Positions 51,287-60,953 of a DNA stretch of 64,000 nucleotides are shown piece after piece (within the stretch, counting starts at the first letter, position 1; each line of letters starts with the position of its first letter). The stretch is from positions 1 to 64,000 of the forward strand of contig CAJTOZ010000005.1 in NCBI GenBank assembly GCA_910578095.1, read 5' to 3'. The notes under the pieces were generated by a model. The model worked only from the letters and a program-made list of their open reading frames with translations, was not told where the DNA came from and searched no databases. The translations under genes were made by a program, and so were the position numbers. The stretch comes from an uncultured Muribaculaceae bacterium (GTDB lineage Bacteria; Bacteroidota; Bacteroidia; Bacteroidales; Muribaculaceae).

Positions 51287-52855
51287 ATGATTAATCCAAG
51301 CGAGATATCGGAAGTCCTCAAACAACAGCTCGAAAGCGTCAATGCCAAGGTCAGCTTCGAAGAGACCGGCACGGTGCTTGAAGTGGGCGACGGCGTTGCC
51401 CACGTATATGGCCTCGATAAGGTGTGCGCCAATGAGCTCGTGGAATTTGAAAACGGTTCCAAAGGCGTGGCACTCAATCTTGAGGAAAGCAATGTCGGTG
51501 TCATCCTGCTCAACAATGTCAATGCCGTCACTGAAGGCATGAAGGTGAAACGCACGGGCGAGATCGCTTCCATACCCGTTGGCGAAGGCCTCTTTGGCCG
51601 CGTCATCAATGTGCTGGGCGAACCTATCGACGGCCGCGGTCCCATAGAAGGAGAGCGTCTGCTGATGCCCCTTGAGCGCAAGGCTCCCGGTGTGATCTAC
51701 CGTCAGCCCGTAAAGCAGCCCCTGCAGACCGGTCTGAAGGCTATCGACGCCATGGTGCCCATAGGCCGCGGACAGCGTGAGCTCATCATCGGCGACCGTC
51801 AGATAGGCAAGACGGCCATCGCCATCGACACCATTATCAACCAGCGCAAGAACTTTGAGGAAGGCAAGCCCGTCTATTGCATCTATGTGGCCATCGGTCA
51901 GAAAGCTTCGAGCGTGGCATCCATTGTCGATACTCTACGCCGCCACGGCGCGCTGGATTATACGGTAGTTGTGGCCGCCACAGCTTCCGATTCGGCTACC
52001 ATGCGCTATTTCGCGCCGTTTGCAGGTGTGGCTATAGGCGAATTCATCCGTGATACGGGCCGCGATGGCCTCATCGTGTACGACGACCTTTCAAAGCAGG
52101 CCGTAGCCTACCGTGAAATCTCGCTTATTCTTAAGCGTCCTTCGGGCCGCGAGGCTTATCCCGGCGATATCTTCTATCTGCACTCACGTCTGCTTGAGCG
52201 TGCCGCCAAAATCATTGACAACCAGGAAGTGGCGTCGCACATGAACGACCTTCCCGCGGCGCTCAAACCCATTGTGAAGGGTGGTGGATCCCTCACAGCC
52301 CTTCCCATCATCGAGACACAGGCAGGCGACGTGTCGGCCTATATCCCCACAAACGTAATCTCCATCACCGACGGACAGATATTCCTTGAAACGGCGCTCT
52401 TCAACCGAGGCATACGCCCGGCCATCAATGTGGGTATCTCTGTGAGCCGTGTCGGTGGCAACGCTCAGATCAAATCGATGAAAAAGGTGGCCGGTACGCT
52501 TAAGATAGACCAGGCCCAGTTCCGTGAGCTCGAGTCGTTCACGAAATTCGGCGGCGACATCGATCCCGTGACCGCACGTGTCATCGACAAGGGTCGCAAG
52601 AACGAGCGCCTGCTCATACAGCCCCAGTACCATCCTATGGCAGTGGAGGACGAAGTGGCCGTGATCTACTGCGGTGTAAACGGCCTTCTTGAAAATGTGC
52701 CCCTGGACAAGGTGGCCGATTTCGAGAAGCAGTTCCTGCAGCTCATGCATGCCAAGCATAGCGCGGCTCTCGACGAGATACGCGCCGGACGTCTCACCGA
52801 TGAGGTCGTGGCAGCTTTGAACGAAGCCGCAGCCCAGGTGGCGGGACAATTCTAA
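51287..52855 (+). CDS. atpA: ATP synthase subunit alpha
   Basis: Regulatory nucleotide-binding F1 subunit. The 522-residue protein has the Walker A-like GDRQIGKT at 169-176 and SVSRVGGNAQIKSMKKVAG with the conserved catalytic-interface Arg. Slightly longer than average because of C-terminal region. Confidence 0.98.
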   Translation: MINPSEISEVLKQQLESVNAKVSFEETGTVLEVGDGVAHVYGLDKVCANELVEFENGSKGVALNLEESNVGVILLNNVNAVTEGMKVKRTGEIASIPVGEGLFGRVINVLGEPIDGRGPIEGERLLMPLERKAPGVIYRQPVKQPLQTGLKAIDAMVPIGRGQRELIIGDRQIGKTAIAIDTIINQRKNFEEGKPVYCIYVAIGQKASSVASIVDTLRRHGALDYTVVVAATASDSATMRYFAPFAGVAIGEFIRDTGRDGLIVYDDLSKQAVAYREISLILKRPSGREAYPGDIFYLHSRLLERAAKIIDNQEVASHMNDLPAALKPIVKGGGSLTALPIIETQAGDVSAYIPTNVISITDGQIFLETALFNRGIRPAINVGISVSRVGGNAQIKSMKKVAGTLKIDQAQFRELESFTKFGGDIDPVTARVIDKGRKNERLLIQPQYHPMAVEDEVAVIYCGVNGLLENVPLDKVADFEKQFLQLMHAKHSAALDEIRAGRLTDEVVAALNEAAAQVAGQF

Positions 52856-52891
52856 TTCCTCTCCTACAATCCGCACCGCAAGCAACCTACA

Positions 52892-53779
52892 ATGGCAACA
52901 TTAAGAGAACTAAAAGGACGCATCGGCTCCGTGGCATCCACGGAGAAAATCACCGGCGCCATGAAGATGATATCCTCCGCCAAGATGCGCAAGGCCGAAC
53001 AGGCTTTGCGGCGTCTGGTGCCTTTCCGCGCCGGTATACGCGGTATCATCGCAAACCTGCTGGCCTCCGACGCGGAATTCAATTCGCCTCTCACCGAGGT
53101 GCGCGAGGTGCGCCGCCTTGTTGTGGTGGCTTTCGGAAGCGACGACGGCCTCTGCGGTGCCTATAACGCCAACCTGATGAAATTCGTGCAGGCACATCTT
53201 GAGGACCTGCGCGCAGAGATGGGCGAAGGGCTGCCGGTGGAGGTGTATGCGGTGGGTAGCAAAATGCTCAAGGCCACGGCACGTCTCGGCTCTATGGACG
53301 GCATCACGGTGTCGCAGCCCGAGGGCGTGGACAGCAAGACCGACGGCGATGGTGTGAAAGCACTCCTGGAGGCACTCATGCAGCGCTATCTCGCCGGCGA
53401 GATAGACCGTGTGGACCTCGCCTACATGCACTACCACAGTGCCGGACGCCAGCGCGCTGTGGCCGACGTGTTGCTTCCCGTCAACCCGGCTGCTCTGGCC
53501 GGTGATGGTGCCGCAGCGTCCAACAAGCCGTACATTTATGAACCGGACGCAGCCACAATTTTCCGCACATTGCTGCCCATGCATCTGCTTGCATCCCTGC
53601 AGGATGCTTTTGCCGAAAACCGCGCTTCCGAACAGGCCGCGCGTGTGATGGCCATGCAGGCAGCCAGCGACAACGCCCGCAAACTTCTTGAACAACTCCA
53701 ACTCGAATACAACAAGTTGCGCCAGCAGAGCATCACGACCGAGCTTCTCGACATCGTGGGCGGTCAAGCGCGCGACTGA
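52892..53779 (+). CDS. atpG: ATP synthase subunit gamma
   Basis: Central rotor shaft. The 295-residue protein starts ATLRELKGRIGSVASTEKITGAMKMISSAKMRKA and ends with the coiled-coil LLEQLQLEYNKLRQQSITTELLDIVGG. Last ATP synthase gene; only 43 bp, with no promoter or terminator signals, separate it from nuoI. Confidence 0.97.
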   Translation: MATLRELKGRIGSVASTEKITGAMKMISSAKMRKAEQALRRLVPFRAGIRGIIANLLASDAEFNSPLTEVREVRRLVVVAFGSDDGLCGAYNANLMKFVQAHLEDLRAEMGEGLPVEVYAVGSKMLKATARLGSMDGITVSQPEGVDSKTDGDGVKALLEALMQRYLAGEIDRVDLAYMHYHSAGRQRAVADVLLPVNPAALAGDGAAASNKPYIYEPDAATIFRTLLPMHLLASLQDAFAENRASEQAARVMAMQAASDNARKLLEQLQLEYNKLRQQSITTELLDIVGGQARD

Positions 53780-53822
53780 CCATATAACAGTGTAAATCAG
53801 TAACTAAACAATAGCATACTCA

Positions 53823-54434
53823 ATGGGTAGCGTAAAAGATTACTTTTCATCCTTAGGGACGGGTATCGCCAGCCTTGTAAAAGGTATGCAGGTGACAGGC
53901 AAGGAACTTGTCACCCGCAAGATCACAGAGGAATACCCCGACAACCGACTTGACAGCCCCGCCGCTCCGCGTTTCCGCGCAGAGCTGCGTCTTATCTACG
54001 ACGCCGAGGGGAACCACAAGTGTATTGCCTGCGGCACCTGCGAGCGCAACTGCCCCAACGGCACCATTAAGATCGAGACCAAGATGGTCGACACTCTCAC
54101 CGGCAAGAAGAAAAAGCTTGACCGCTATCTGTATGATCTCGGCAGCTGCACCTTCTGTCAGCTTTGTGCCACCACGTGCCCCACGGGCGCACTCGATTTC
54201 AGCAACGATTTCGAGCAGGCCGTGTTCACGCGCGACAAACTCATCAAGAAGCTCAACTATATGCCCGAAAAGGAAGAGCCCGCTCCCACCCCCGAGCAGA
54301 TAGCCGCCGCCGAGGCCGCCCGTCAGGCCAAGATCGAAGCCGCCAAAGCCGCGGCTGCCAAAGCCAAGGCCGCCCGCGAAGCCGCTGCGAAAGCCGCTGA
54401 AGGCGCTTCGGAAGCTCCCACCCCTGAAAAATAA
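53823..54434 (+). CDS. nuoI: NADH-quinone oxidoreductase subunit I with C-terminal charged tail
   Basis: Ferredoxin-like electron carrier of complex I. Cysteine ligands for two 4Fe-4S clusters are intact: Cys67, 70, 73, 77 (CIACGTCERNCP) and Cys109, 112, 115, 119 (CTFCQLCATTCP). Residues 150-203 form an extra tail rich in Ala, Glu, Lys and Pro (EEPAPTPEQIAAAEAARQ), probably a helix, not part of the fold. It reopens the nuo series after the ATP synthase block. Confidence 0.96.
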   Translation: MGSVKDYFSSLGTGIASLVKGMQVTGKELVTRKITEEYPDNRLDSPAAPRFRAELRLIYDAEGNHKCIACGTCERNCPNGTIKIETKMVDTLTGKKKKLDRYLYDLGSCTFCQLCATTCPTGALDFSNDFEQAVFTRDKLIKKLNYMPEKEEPAPTPEQIAAAEAARQAKIEAAKAAAAKAKAAREAAAKAAEGASEAPTPEK

Positions 54435-54448
54435 AAATCAATCATTAT

Positions 54449-54961
54449 ATGGAATCAGTAGGAAGTATCATTCTCTACGTCATCATCGCTCTGGCGATGG
54501 TGGTGTTCTCCGTACTGGCCGTGACCACGCGCAAGATCCTGCGCGCGGCCACCTACCTGCTTTTCACCCTGTTTGCCGCCGCCTGCGTCTACTTCATGCT
54601 CGACTATGAGTTCCTGGGCGCCGTGCAGATTGCGGTATATGCGGGTGGCATAGTGGTGCTGTTCGTGTTCAGTATCCTGCTCACGAGCCGCCCCGGCCAC
54701 AATTCGGAGCGTCTTACCTCAAAATCGCGTGCGCTGGGTCTTATTGCCTCCGCGGCCATGCTGCTTATCTCGGGCTATGCCCTTGTGAGCCGCTGTGCCC
54801 TCTATGGCGCCAAGCCCGCGGTCGACACCCCCACCATGCAGCAGGTGGGATCGGCTATGATGAGCACCTCCGAAGGCGGCTATCTGCTGCCGTTCGAGGC
54901 TATCAGTGTGTTGCTGCTCGCATGTATAATCGGTGGCGTGGTAATCGCCCGCAAACGTTAA
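54449..54961 (+). CDS. nuoJ: NADH-quinone oxidoreductase subunit J
   Basis: Membrane subunit of the proton pump. 170 residues, five helices, with the conserved DYEFLGAVQIAVYAGGIVVLFVF segment. Normal length and position before nuoK. Confidence 0.96.
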   Translation: MESVGSIILYVIIALAMVVFSVLAVTTRKILRAATYLLFTLFAAACVYFMLDYEFLGAVQIAVYAGGIVVLFVFSILLTSRPGHNSERLTSKSRALGLIASAAMLLISGYALVSRCALYGAKPAVDTPTMQQVGSAMMSTSEGGYLLPFEAISVLLLACIIGGVVIARKR

Positions 54962-54974
54962 TCTCACCCGCACT

Positions 54975-55286
54975 ATGGACATCAAGGCAATAATGCTCCT
55001 TATCCCGGCAATGATCATGTTCTGCTGCGGTGTGTATGGATTCATCACCCGCCGCAACATGATTGCCATTCTTATCTCGCTTGAGCTGATGCTCAACGCC
55101 GTCGACATCAACTTCGCCGTTTTCAACCGTTATCTTTGGCCGGAGGCTATGGAGGGCATGTTCTTCACGCTCTTCGCAATTGCGATTGCCGCTGCTGAGA
55201 CAGCTCTCGCCATCGCCATCATCATCAATCTCTACCGTTCGGCCAAGAATATCGACGTGCGCGAACTTAACAAACTGAAATATTAA
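54975..55286 (+). CDS. nuoK: NADH-quinone oxidoreductase subunit K
   Basis: Small membrane subunit. 103 residues, three helices, with the conserved membrane glutamates in ISLELMLNAVDINF and FAIAIAAAETALAIAI that line the proton path. Confidence 0.97.
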   Translation: MDIKAIMLLIPAMIMFCCGVYGFITRRNMIAILISLELMLNAVDINFAVFNRYLWPEAMEGMFFTLFAIAIAAAETALAIAIIINLYRSAKNIDVRELNKLKY

Positions 55287-55291
55287 GCCCG

Positions 55292-57301
55292 ATGGACGCA
55301 ACACTACCTATACTCATTCTGGCCATTCCACTGGGAATGTTCCTTGTGCTGGGTCTCGCCGGCTGCAAGATGAGCCATAAGATGGCCGGTATTCTCGGCT
55401 GTCTCGGCATGGGCACCACTCTTGTGCTTGCCTATACTACGGCTTTCACCTATTTCTTCAGCGGCAGCCCCGAATTCGTGGACGCAGCCGGCAACCGGCT
55501 GCAGGCCCTGATCTTCAATCAGACGTGGCTCGCCTTCACCGACAAGCTCGTAATCAAACTCGGCTTCCTGCTCGATCCTATATCGGCCATGATGCTGGTG
55601 GTGATCACCACCATCTCCTTCATGGTGCATCTCTACAGCATGGGCTACATGCGCGACCACCACGGAGTGTGGGAGCGCGGTTTCCAGCGTTTCTACGCAT
55701 TCCTGTCGCTGTTCAGCTTCTCGATGCTCGGCCTCGTTGTGGCCACCAACATCTTCCAGATGTACATCTTCTGGGAGCTTGTGGGAGCCTCATCGTACCT
55801 GCTCATCGGTTTCTATTTCGTGAAACCCTCGGCAGTATCGGCCTCCAAGAAGGCTTTCATCGTCACCCGCTTTGCCGATCTGGGCTTCCTCATCGGTATC
55901 CTCATTCTGTCGTACTACACCGGCACGTTCAACTTCACCGAACTCACATCGGTGCCCGTCGAGGGCATGGCCAATGTGTTCAGCGTGAGCGCTACCACGG
56001 CCGAGAGCGTGCGCAGTGTGTTTGAAAACAGCGCCACCCCCGTGTTCATGGGCGCATCGGTGCTCACATGGGCGCTCGTGCTTATCTTCATGGGTGGTAT
56101 GGGTAAGTCGGCCATGCTGCCGCTCCACATCTGGCTCCCCGACGCCATGGAAGGCCCGACACCTGTGTCGGCCCTCATCCACGCCGCCACCATGGTTGTG
56201 GCCGGTGTCTACCTTGTGGCACGTCTGTTCCCGCTCTACCTCATGGAGGTGAGTGCTCTGGAATTCGTCACATGGGTAGGCGCTCTCACCGCACTCTATG
56301 CCGCCATCGTGGCATGCACCCAGATCGACATCAAGCGTGTGCTGGCGTTCTCCACTATCTCGCAGATCGCCTTCATGATGGTGTCGCTCGGTGTGGCACG
56401 TCCGGAGGTGCACGAGGGCCTGGGCTACATGGCCTCGATGTTCCATCTGTTCACACACGCCATGTTCAAGGCCCTGTTGTTCCTCGGCGCCGGCGCGCTC
56501 ATACACGCTATAGGCTCCAACGACTACACCGCCATGCACGGCCTGCGCAAATACATGCCCATCACCCACTGGACATTCCTTATCGGCTGTCTTGCCATCG
56601 CCGGTATCATTCCCTTCTCCGGATTCTTCTCCAAGGATGAGATCCTGAGCAGCTGTCTCGGTAACAGCACAGTGGTTTATATCTGGATGTCGCTTGTAGC
56701 GGGTCTGACGGCGTTCTATATGTTCCGCCTCTACTACCTCATTTTCTGGTGGAAAGAACATAAGATTCCCGAAGGCCATCACGCTCCCCACGACCAGCCC
56801 TGGACCATGAGCCTGCCTTTGGTGATTCTCGCTGCTATCTCGCTGGTAGCCGGCTTTATCCCCTTCGGCAAATTTGTGACCTGGAACGGCGAACCCTACG
56901 ATTTCATGGCCCACTTCGACTGGAGCGTGGCCGGAGTGAGCCTCGCAGTCGCTATCGTGGCCATCGTGCTCGCCACAGCCATGTACCGCAAGGAGAACGC
57001 GCTCCCCGAGAAGTTTGCGGCCGCCATGCCCTCCCTCTGGAAATGGGCCCACCACCGCTTCTACTGGGATGAGCTTTATCTGTTCATCACCCATAAGATC
57101 ATCTTCAACGGTATCTGCCGCCCCATCGCATGGTTCGACCGCCACATCATCGACGGCACCATGGATGCTTTCGCTACAGTAACCAACAAAGCTTCGCAGG
57201 CCATCAAACCCCTGCAGAGCGGTCAGGTGCAGCTGTACGTATGGTGGTATCTGCTGGGCGCCCTTGCTCTCGGTGGCATCACGATGCTATGTCTGCTCTA
57301 A
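55292..57301 (+). CDS. nuoL: NADH-quinone oxidoreductase subunit L
   Basis: Largest antiporter-like pump subunit. 669 residues, about 16 helices, with HIWLPDAMEGPTPVSALIHAATMV (channel Lys/His region) and SKDEIL. The long lateral helix region is present near the C-terminus. Confidence 0.97.
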   Translation: MDATLPILILAIPLGMFLVLGLAGCKMSHKMAGILGCLGMGTTLVLAYTTAFTYFFSGSPEFVDAAGNRLQALIFNQTWLAFTDKLVIKLGFLLDPISAMMLVVITTISFMVHLYSMGYMRDHHGVWERGFQRFYAFLSLFSFSMLGLVVATNIFQMYIFWELVGASSYLLIGFYFVKPSAVSASKKAFIVTRFADLGFLIGILILSYYTGTFNFTELTSVPVEGMANVFSVSATTAESVRSVFENSATPVFMGASVLTWALVLIFMGGMGKSAMLPLHIWLPDAMEGPTPVSALIHAATMVVAGVYLVARLFPLYLMEVSALEFVTWVGALTALYAAIVACTQIDIKRVLAFSTISQIAFMMVSLGVARPEVHEGLGYMASMFHLFTHAMFKALLFLGAGALIHAIGSNDYTAMHGLRKYMPITHWTFLIGCLAIAGIIPFSGFFSKDEILSSCLGNSTVVYIWMSLVAGLTAFYMFRLYYLIFWWKEHKIPEGHHAPHDQPWTMSLPLVILAAISLVAGFIPFGKFVTWNGEPYDFMAHFDWSVAGVSLAVAIVAIVLATAMYRKENALPEKFAAAMPSLWKWAHHRFYWDELYLFITHKIIFNGICRPIAWFDRHIIDGTMDAFATVTNKASQAIKPLQSGQVQLYVWWYLLGALALGGITMLCLL

Positions 57302-57335
57302 TCCAATCCACAACCTTAAAATATAGTAGTAAAGA

Positions 57336-58841
57336 ATGTTTAGCAATATATTAATCTGGTTTGTGGTGATACCCCTGCTCATGCTTGCAGGGCTCGCCCT
57401 CTGCCGCGACATCAAGCAGGTGCGCGCTGTCGCCGTGGCAGGCTCCACAGCCCTGATAGCGCTCAGCGTCAAACTGCTGGTTGACTATCTCGCCATCCGC
57501 GCCACGGGCAATACCGATCCGATGCTCTTCACGGGCAGCTGGGTGTGGTTCGCTCCCCTCAATATCAACCTTGCCGTCGGTGTGGACGGCATATCGGTGG
57601 CAATGATCCTGCTGTCGTCGATCATCGTCTTCGCAGGCTCTTTCGCTTCGTGGACCATCGCGCAGCCCAAGGCCTTCTTCCTGTGGCTCATACTCCTGAG
57701 CACCGGCGTGTTCGGCTTCTTCATCTCCATCGACCTGTTCACCATGTTCATGTTCTATGAGGTGGCTCTCATCCCGATGTATCTTCTCATCGGTGTGTGG
57801 GGTTCCGGCCGTAAGGAATATTCGGCCATGAAGCTCACTCTGATGCTGATGGGCGGCTCGGCCTTCCTTATGCTCGGCCTCATCGGTATCTATTACCACT
57901 CGGCTCCTGCCGGCCAGCCCCTCACATGGAATATACTTGAGATTGTGCAGAACAACTCCATCGACCACGGCTGGCAGCGCTTCCTCTTCCCGATGACATT
58001 CGTCGGCTTCGGTGTGCTCGGTGCCATGTTCCCCTTCCACACATGGAGCCCCGACGGTCATGCCTGCGCCCCCACAGCGGTGTCGATGCTTCATGCCGGT
58101 GTGCTTATGAAGCTCGGCGGCTACGGTTGCTTCCGTGTGGCCATCTACCTGATGCCCCACGCCGCCAATGAGCTGGCATGGATATTCCTTATCCTCACGG
58201 GCATCTCCGTGGTGTATGGTGCGTTCAGCGCCTGCGTGCAGACCGACCTCAAATACATCAACGCCTATTCTTCCGTGAGCCACTGCGGCCTTGTGCTTTT
58301 CGCCATCCTTATGCTCAACACTACTGCTATGACGGGTGCCATCATGCAGATGCTCTCGCACGGTCTCATGACAGCGCTCTTCTTCGCGCTCATCGGTATG
58401 ATATACGGACGCACCCACACCCGCGATATCCGCGAGATGGGTGGCCTGATGCGCATCATGCCTTATCTGTGCGTGTGCTACGTCATCGCTGGTATGGCCT
58501 CGCTCGGTCTTCCCGGCCTCAGCGGTTTTGTAGCTGAAATGACAATCTTCGTAGGCTCGTTCCAGCATGCCGACATGTTCCACCGCGTATTTACGATTGT
58601 GGCCTGCTGCTCTATCGTTATCACAGCAGTCTACATCCTGCGCGTGGTGGGCAAGCTGCTCTTCGGCCCCGTCTACGACGAGCACCATCTGCAGCTCACC
58701 GATGCAACCTGGTGGGAGCGCTTCAGCACCGTCACGCTCATAGTGTGCGTGGCTGCCATCGGCTGCTTCCCGAACTTCTTCAACAACCTGATTCGTTTCA
58801 CCTTCAGCCCCGATATCTTCGCGGTGCTCGGCATGAACTAA
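57336..58841 (+). CDS. nuoM: NADH-quinone oxidoreductase subunit M
   Basis: Antiporter-like pump subunit. 501 residues, 14 helices, with HTWSPDGHACAPTAVSMLHAGVLMKLGGYG and the preceding MFYEVALIPMYLLIG containing the channel glutamate. Confidence 0.97.
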   Translation: MFSNILIWFVVIPLLMLAGLALCRDIKQVRAVAVAGSTALIALSVKLLVDYLAIRATGNTDPMLFTGSWVWFAPLNINLAVGVDGISVAMILLSSIIVFAGSFASWTIAQPKAFFLWLILLSTGVFGFFISIDLFTMFMFYEVALIPMYLLIGVWGSGRKEYSAMKLTLMLMGGSAFLMLGLIGIYYHSAPAGQPLTWNILEIVQNNSIDHGWQRFLFPMTFVGFGVLGAMFPFHTWSPDGHACAPTAVSMLHAGVLMKLGGYGCFRVAIYLMPHAANELAWIFLILTGISVVYGAFSACVQTDLKYINAYSSVSHCGLVLFAILMLNTTAMTGAIMQMLSHGLMTALFFALIGMIYGRTHTRDIREMGGLMRIMPYLCVCYVIAGMASLGLPGLSGFVAEMTIFVGSFQHADMFHRVFTIVACCSIVITAVYILRVVGKLLFGPVYDEHHLQLTDATWWERFSTVTLIVCVAAIGCFPNFFNNLIRFTFSPDIFAVLGMN

Positions 58842-58860
58842 TCCACAGAACAAGCAAGCA

Positions 58861-60339
58861 ATGGACTATTCACAGTTTTTGGCCATGAAACAGGAACTCG
58901 CCCTTCTGGTGGTATTCCTGATCGTATTTCTCTACGACACCTTCATGCCGCAGCGCGCAGGCAAGGCCCTGCCCGCTGTAAGCACCGTGCTTCTGCTGCT
59001 GGCCACAGCGGCCGGCTTCTGCTCCCACTGCCTCGGCTCGGCCTGCGCCACCGAAGCTTTCGCGGGCATGTATGCCACGTCGCCTGTCATCAGCGCCATC
59101 AAGAGCATACTTAATATTGGCGCCGTGATCGTGCTCATACAGAGCGCATCGTGGGCCAACGGCGAAAGCATGCGCATGCGTCGCGGCGAGTTCTACGAGT
59201 TGCTGCTCGTGACACTCTTCGGCATGTATCTCATGATCTCCGCACGCCACTTCCTGCTTTTCATTATCGGTCTGGAGTGCGCTTCGCTGCCCTTGGCCGC
59301 TATGGTGGCTTTCGACAAGAAGCATTATGAGAGCCATGAGGCCGCAGTCAAGTATATCCTCACTGCCGTATTCTCCTCGGCCGTGTTCATGATGGGTCTG
59401 AGTTTTGTCTACGCCCTGGGCGGTTCGCTCTACTTCGGCCATCTCTACACAGCTCTGTCCACCGGTTCCCATTCGCTGATGCTTACACTCGCCCTCGCGT
59501 TTGTAATCGCCGGCATGGGCTTCAAGCTGTCGCTTGTGCCTTTCCACCTCTGGACAGCCGACGTATATCAGGGAGCTCCCACATCGGTCACTTCCTATCT
59601 CTCGGTCATCAGCAAGGGCTCGGCAGCGTTTGCGTTTCTGGTGATTCTCGCGCAGGTGTTCGGCTCGCTCTATAGCAATGTGTGGGAATGGATGCTCTAC
59701 GCGCTCATTATCCTCACCATCACCGTCGGCAACCTCTTCGCCATGCGCCAGCACAACATGAAGCGCTTCCTGGCGTTCTCTTCCGTATCGCAGGCCGGCT
59801 ACATCATGCTTGGTGTCATTGCTTTCAATACCATGGGCATGGCCGCTATGATGTACTACATCCTTGTGTATATCTTCAGCAACCTCGCAGCCTTTGGTGT
59901 CATCGGCGCTATAGAAAACGCCACCGGCAAGACCGATATGACCGACTACCGCGGCCTCAGCAAGAGCAATCCGCGTCTGGCATTCTCAATGATGCTGGCC
60001 ATGTTCTCGCTTGCCGGTATCCCGCCCTTCGCCGGTTTCTTCTCGAAGTTCTTCATCTTCACGGGAGCCATCAATCAAGGCAGCGTGGCCATCTATGTGC
60101 TGGTGCTCATAGCTCTTATCAACACCATCATTTCACTCTACTACTACCTTCTGGTGGTGAAAGCCATGTACATCACTCCCGGCGATCCTGCCGTAGGCAC
60201 GTTCCGCAGCAGCTGCAGCGAGCGTCTGGGCCTATGGATCACAGTGGGTGGAATCATGCTCCTCGGTATCGCCAGCTGCGTGTATACATGGTTGCTTGAT
60301 ACAAGCTTCCTAAGCCCCATGGCTGCCTACTTCATGTAA
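58861..60339 (+). CDS. nuoN: NADH-quinone oxidoreductase subunit N
   Basis: Antiporter-like pump subunit. 492 residues, 14 helices, with HLWTADVYQGAPTSVTSYLSVISK and GIPPFAGFFSKFFIF. Last gene of the run; a strong terminator follows 19 bp later. Confidence 0.97.
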   Translation: MDYSQFLAMKQELALLVVFLIVFLYDTFMPQRAGKALPAVSTVLLLLATAAGFCSHCLGSACATEAFAGMYATSPVISAIKSILNIGAVIVLIQSASWANGESMRMRRGEFYELLLVTLFGMYLMISARHFLLFIIGLECASLPLAAMVAFDKKHYESHEAAVKYILTAVFSSAVFMMGLSFVYALGGSLYFGHLYTALSTGSHSLMLTLALAFVIAGMGFKLSLVPFHLWTADVYQGAPTSVTSYLSVISKGSAAFAFLVILAQVFGSLYSNVWEWMLYALIILTITVGNLFAMRQHNMKRFLAFSSVSQAGYIMLGVIAFNTMGMAAMMYYILVYIFSNLAAFGVIGAIENATGKTDMTDYRGLSKSNPRLAFSMMLAMFSLAGIPPFAGFFSKFFIFTGAINQGSVAIYVLVLIALINTIISLYYYLLVVKAMYITPGDPAVGTFRSSCSERLGLWITVGGIMLLGIASCVYTWLLDTSFLSPMAAYFM

Positions 60340-60357
60340 GGCATTCCATATATCGAT

Positions 60358-60398
60358 AAAAAATCGCGTCCTCCGGTCAGGAAGGCGCGATTTTTTTT
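60358..60398 (+). terminator. intrinsic terminator of nuo-atp-nuo operon
   Basis: 11-bp stem aaaaaatcgcg / cgcgatttttt with an internal tcct/agga pair and T8 tail. It is the first clear intrinsic terminator after nuoA. Confidence 0.85.
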
Positions 60399-60575
60399 GC
60401 TTTGATGATGAGATGGCGTGGCGACGCGTCTCCGGATTCCCGAATGGTGAGAGGTGAAGCACGTTTATCCCATATTGCACGGCCCTATAGATTTACTTTC
60501 AACATCTAATTGCAGACCTCAAGGAAACAAGCATGATATAATGATTGTTTATAAAGCTAAAGGAACTGCAATATT

Positions 60576-60875
60576 GTGAAAGCCCATTTCGCCCGACATA
60601 TTACCTCTTTAATTATGACAGCCGTTGTCGTGCTGTCGCCCAATTCAGGCTTTTGTCAGGAATTATCTGACGCTGAGACTGAAGAGGAGGTGGTGCTGTG
60701 TGCTGTCGAAACAGTGGCGGTGGCAAAAATTCCCGTCCTGAATAATCCGGATAAAACGTCCGGCGCGACGGAGCCATTGCCTCCGAACGATAGGGCGGAC
60801 TGCCGGCAGGGCACAATAGTGCCACCAACCGTGCGGCAGCTTCTTAACATACTGTTTTGCATATTTCGTGAATAG
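60576..60875 (+). CDS. possible small exported hypothetical protein
   Basis: A 99-codon frame from GTG at 60576. The first 28 residues resemble a signal peptide ending in GFCQ, and the rest is short, acidic and proline-rich, with no recognised domain. The C-terminus (LLNILFCIFRE) is unusual for a secreted protein, so it may be truncated or a chance frame. The region is less GC-rich than its surroundings. Confidence 0.35.
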   Translation: MKAHFARHITSLIMTAVVVLSPNSGFCQELSDAETEEEVVLCAVETVAVAKIPVLNNPDKTSGATEPLPPNDRADCRQGTIVPPTVRQLLNILFCIFRE

Positions 60876-60910
60876 GTGAGGCACAACGACAGATTCTCTC
60901 CCGCCTGATG

Positions 60911-60930
60911 TCCATCGTTCCGATGGATTT
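60911..60930. terminator. small hairpin upstream of CNNM gene
   Basis: 7-bp stem tccatcg-ttc-cgatgga followed by ttt. Could end the small ORF transcript or sit in the leader of the CNNM gene. Confidence 0.3.
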
Positions 60931-60953
60931 ATGTTTCACCTATTTACATATTT

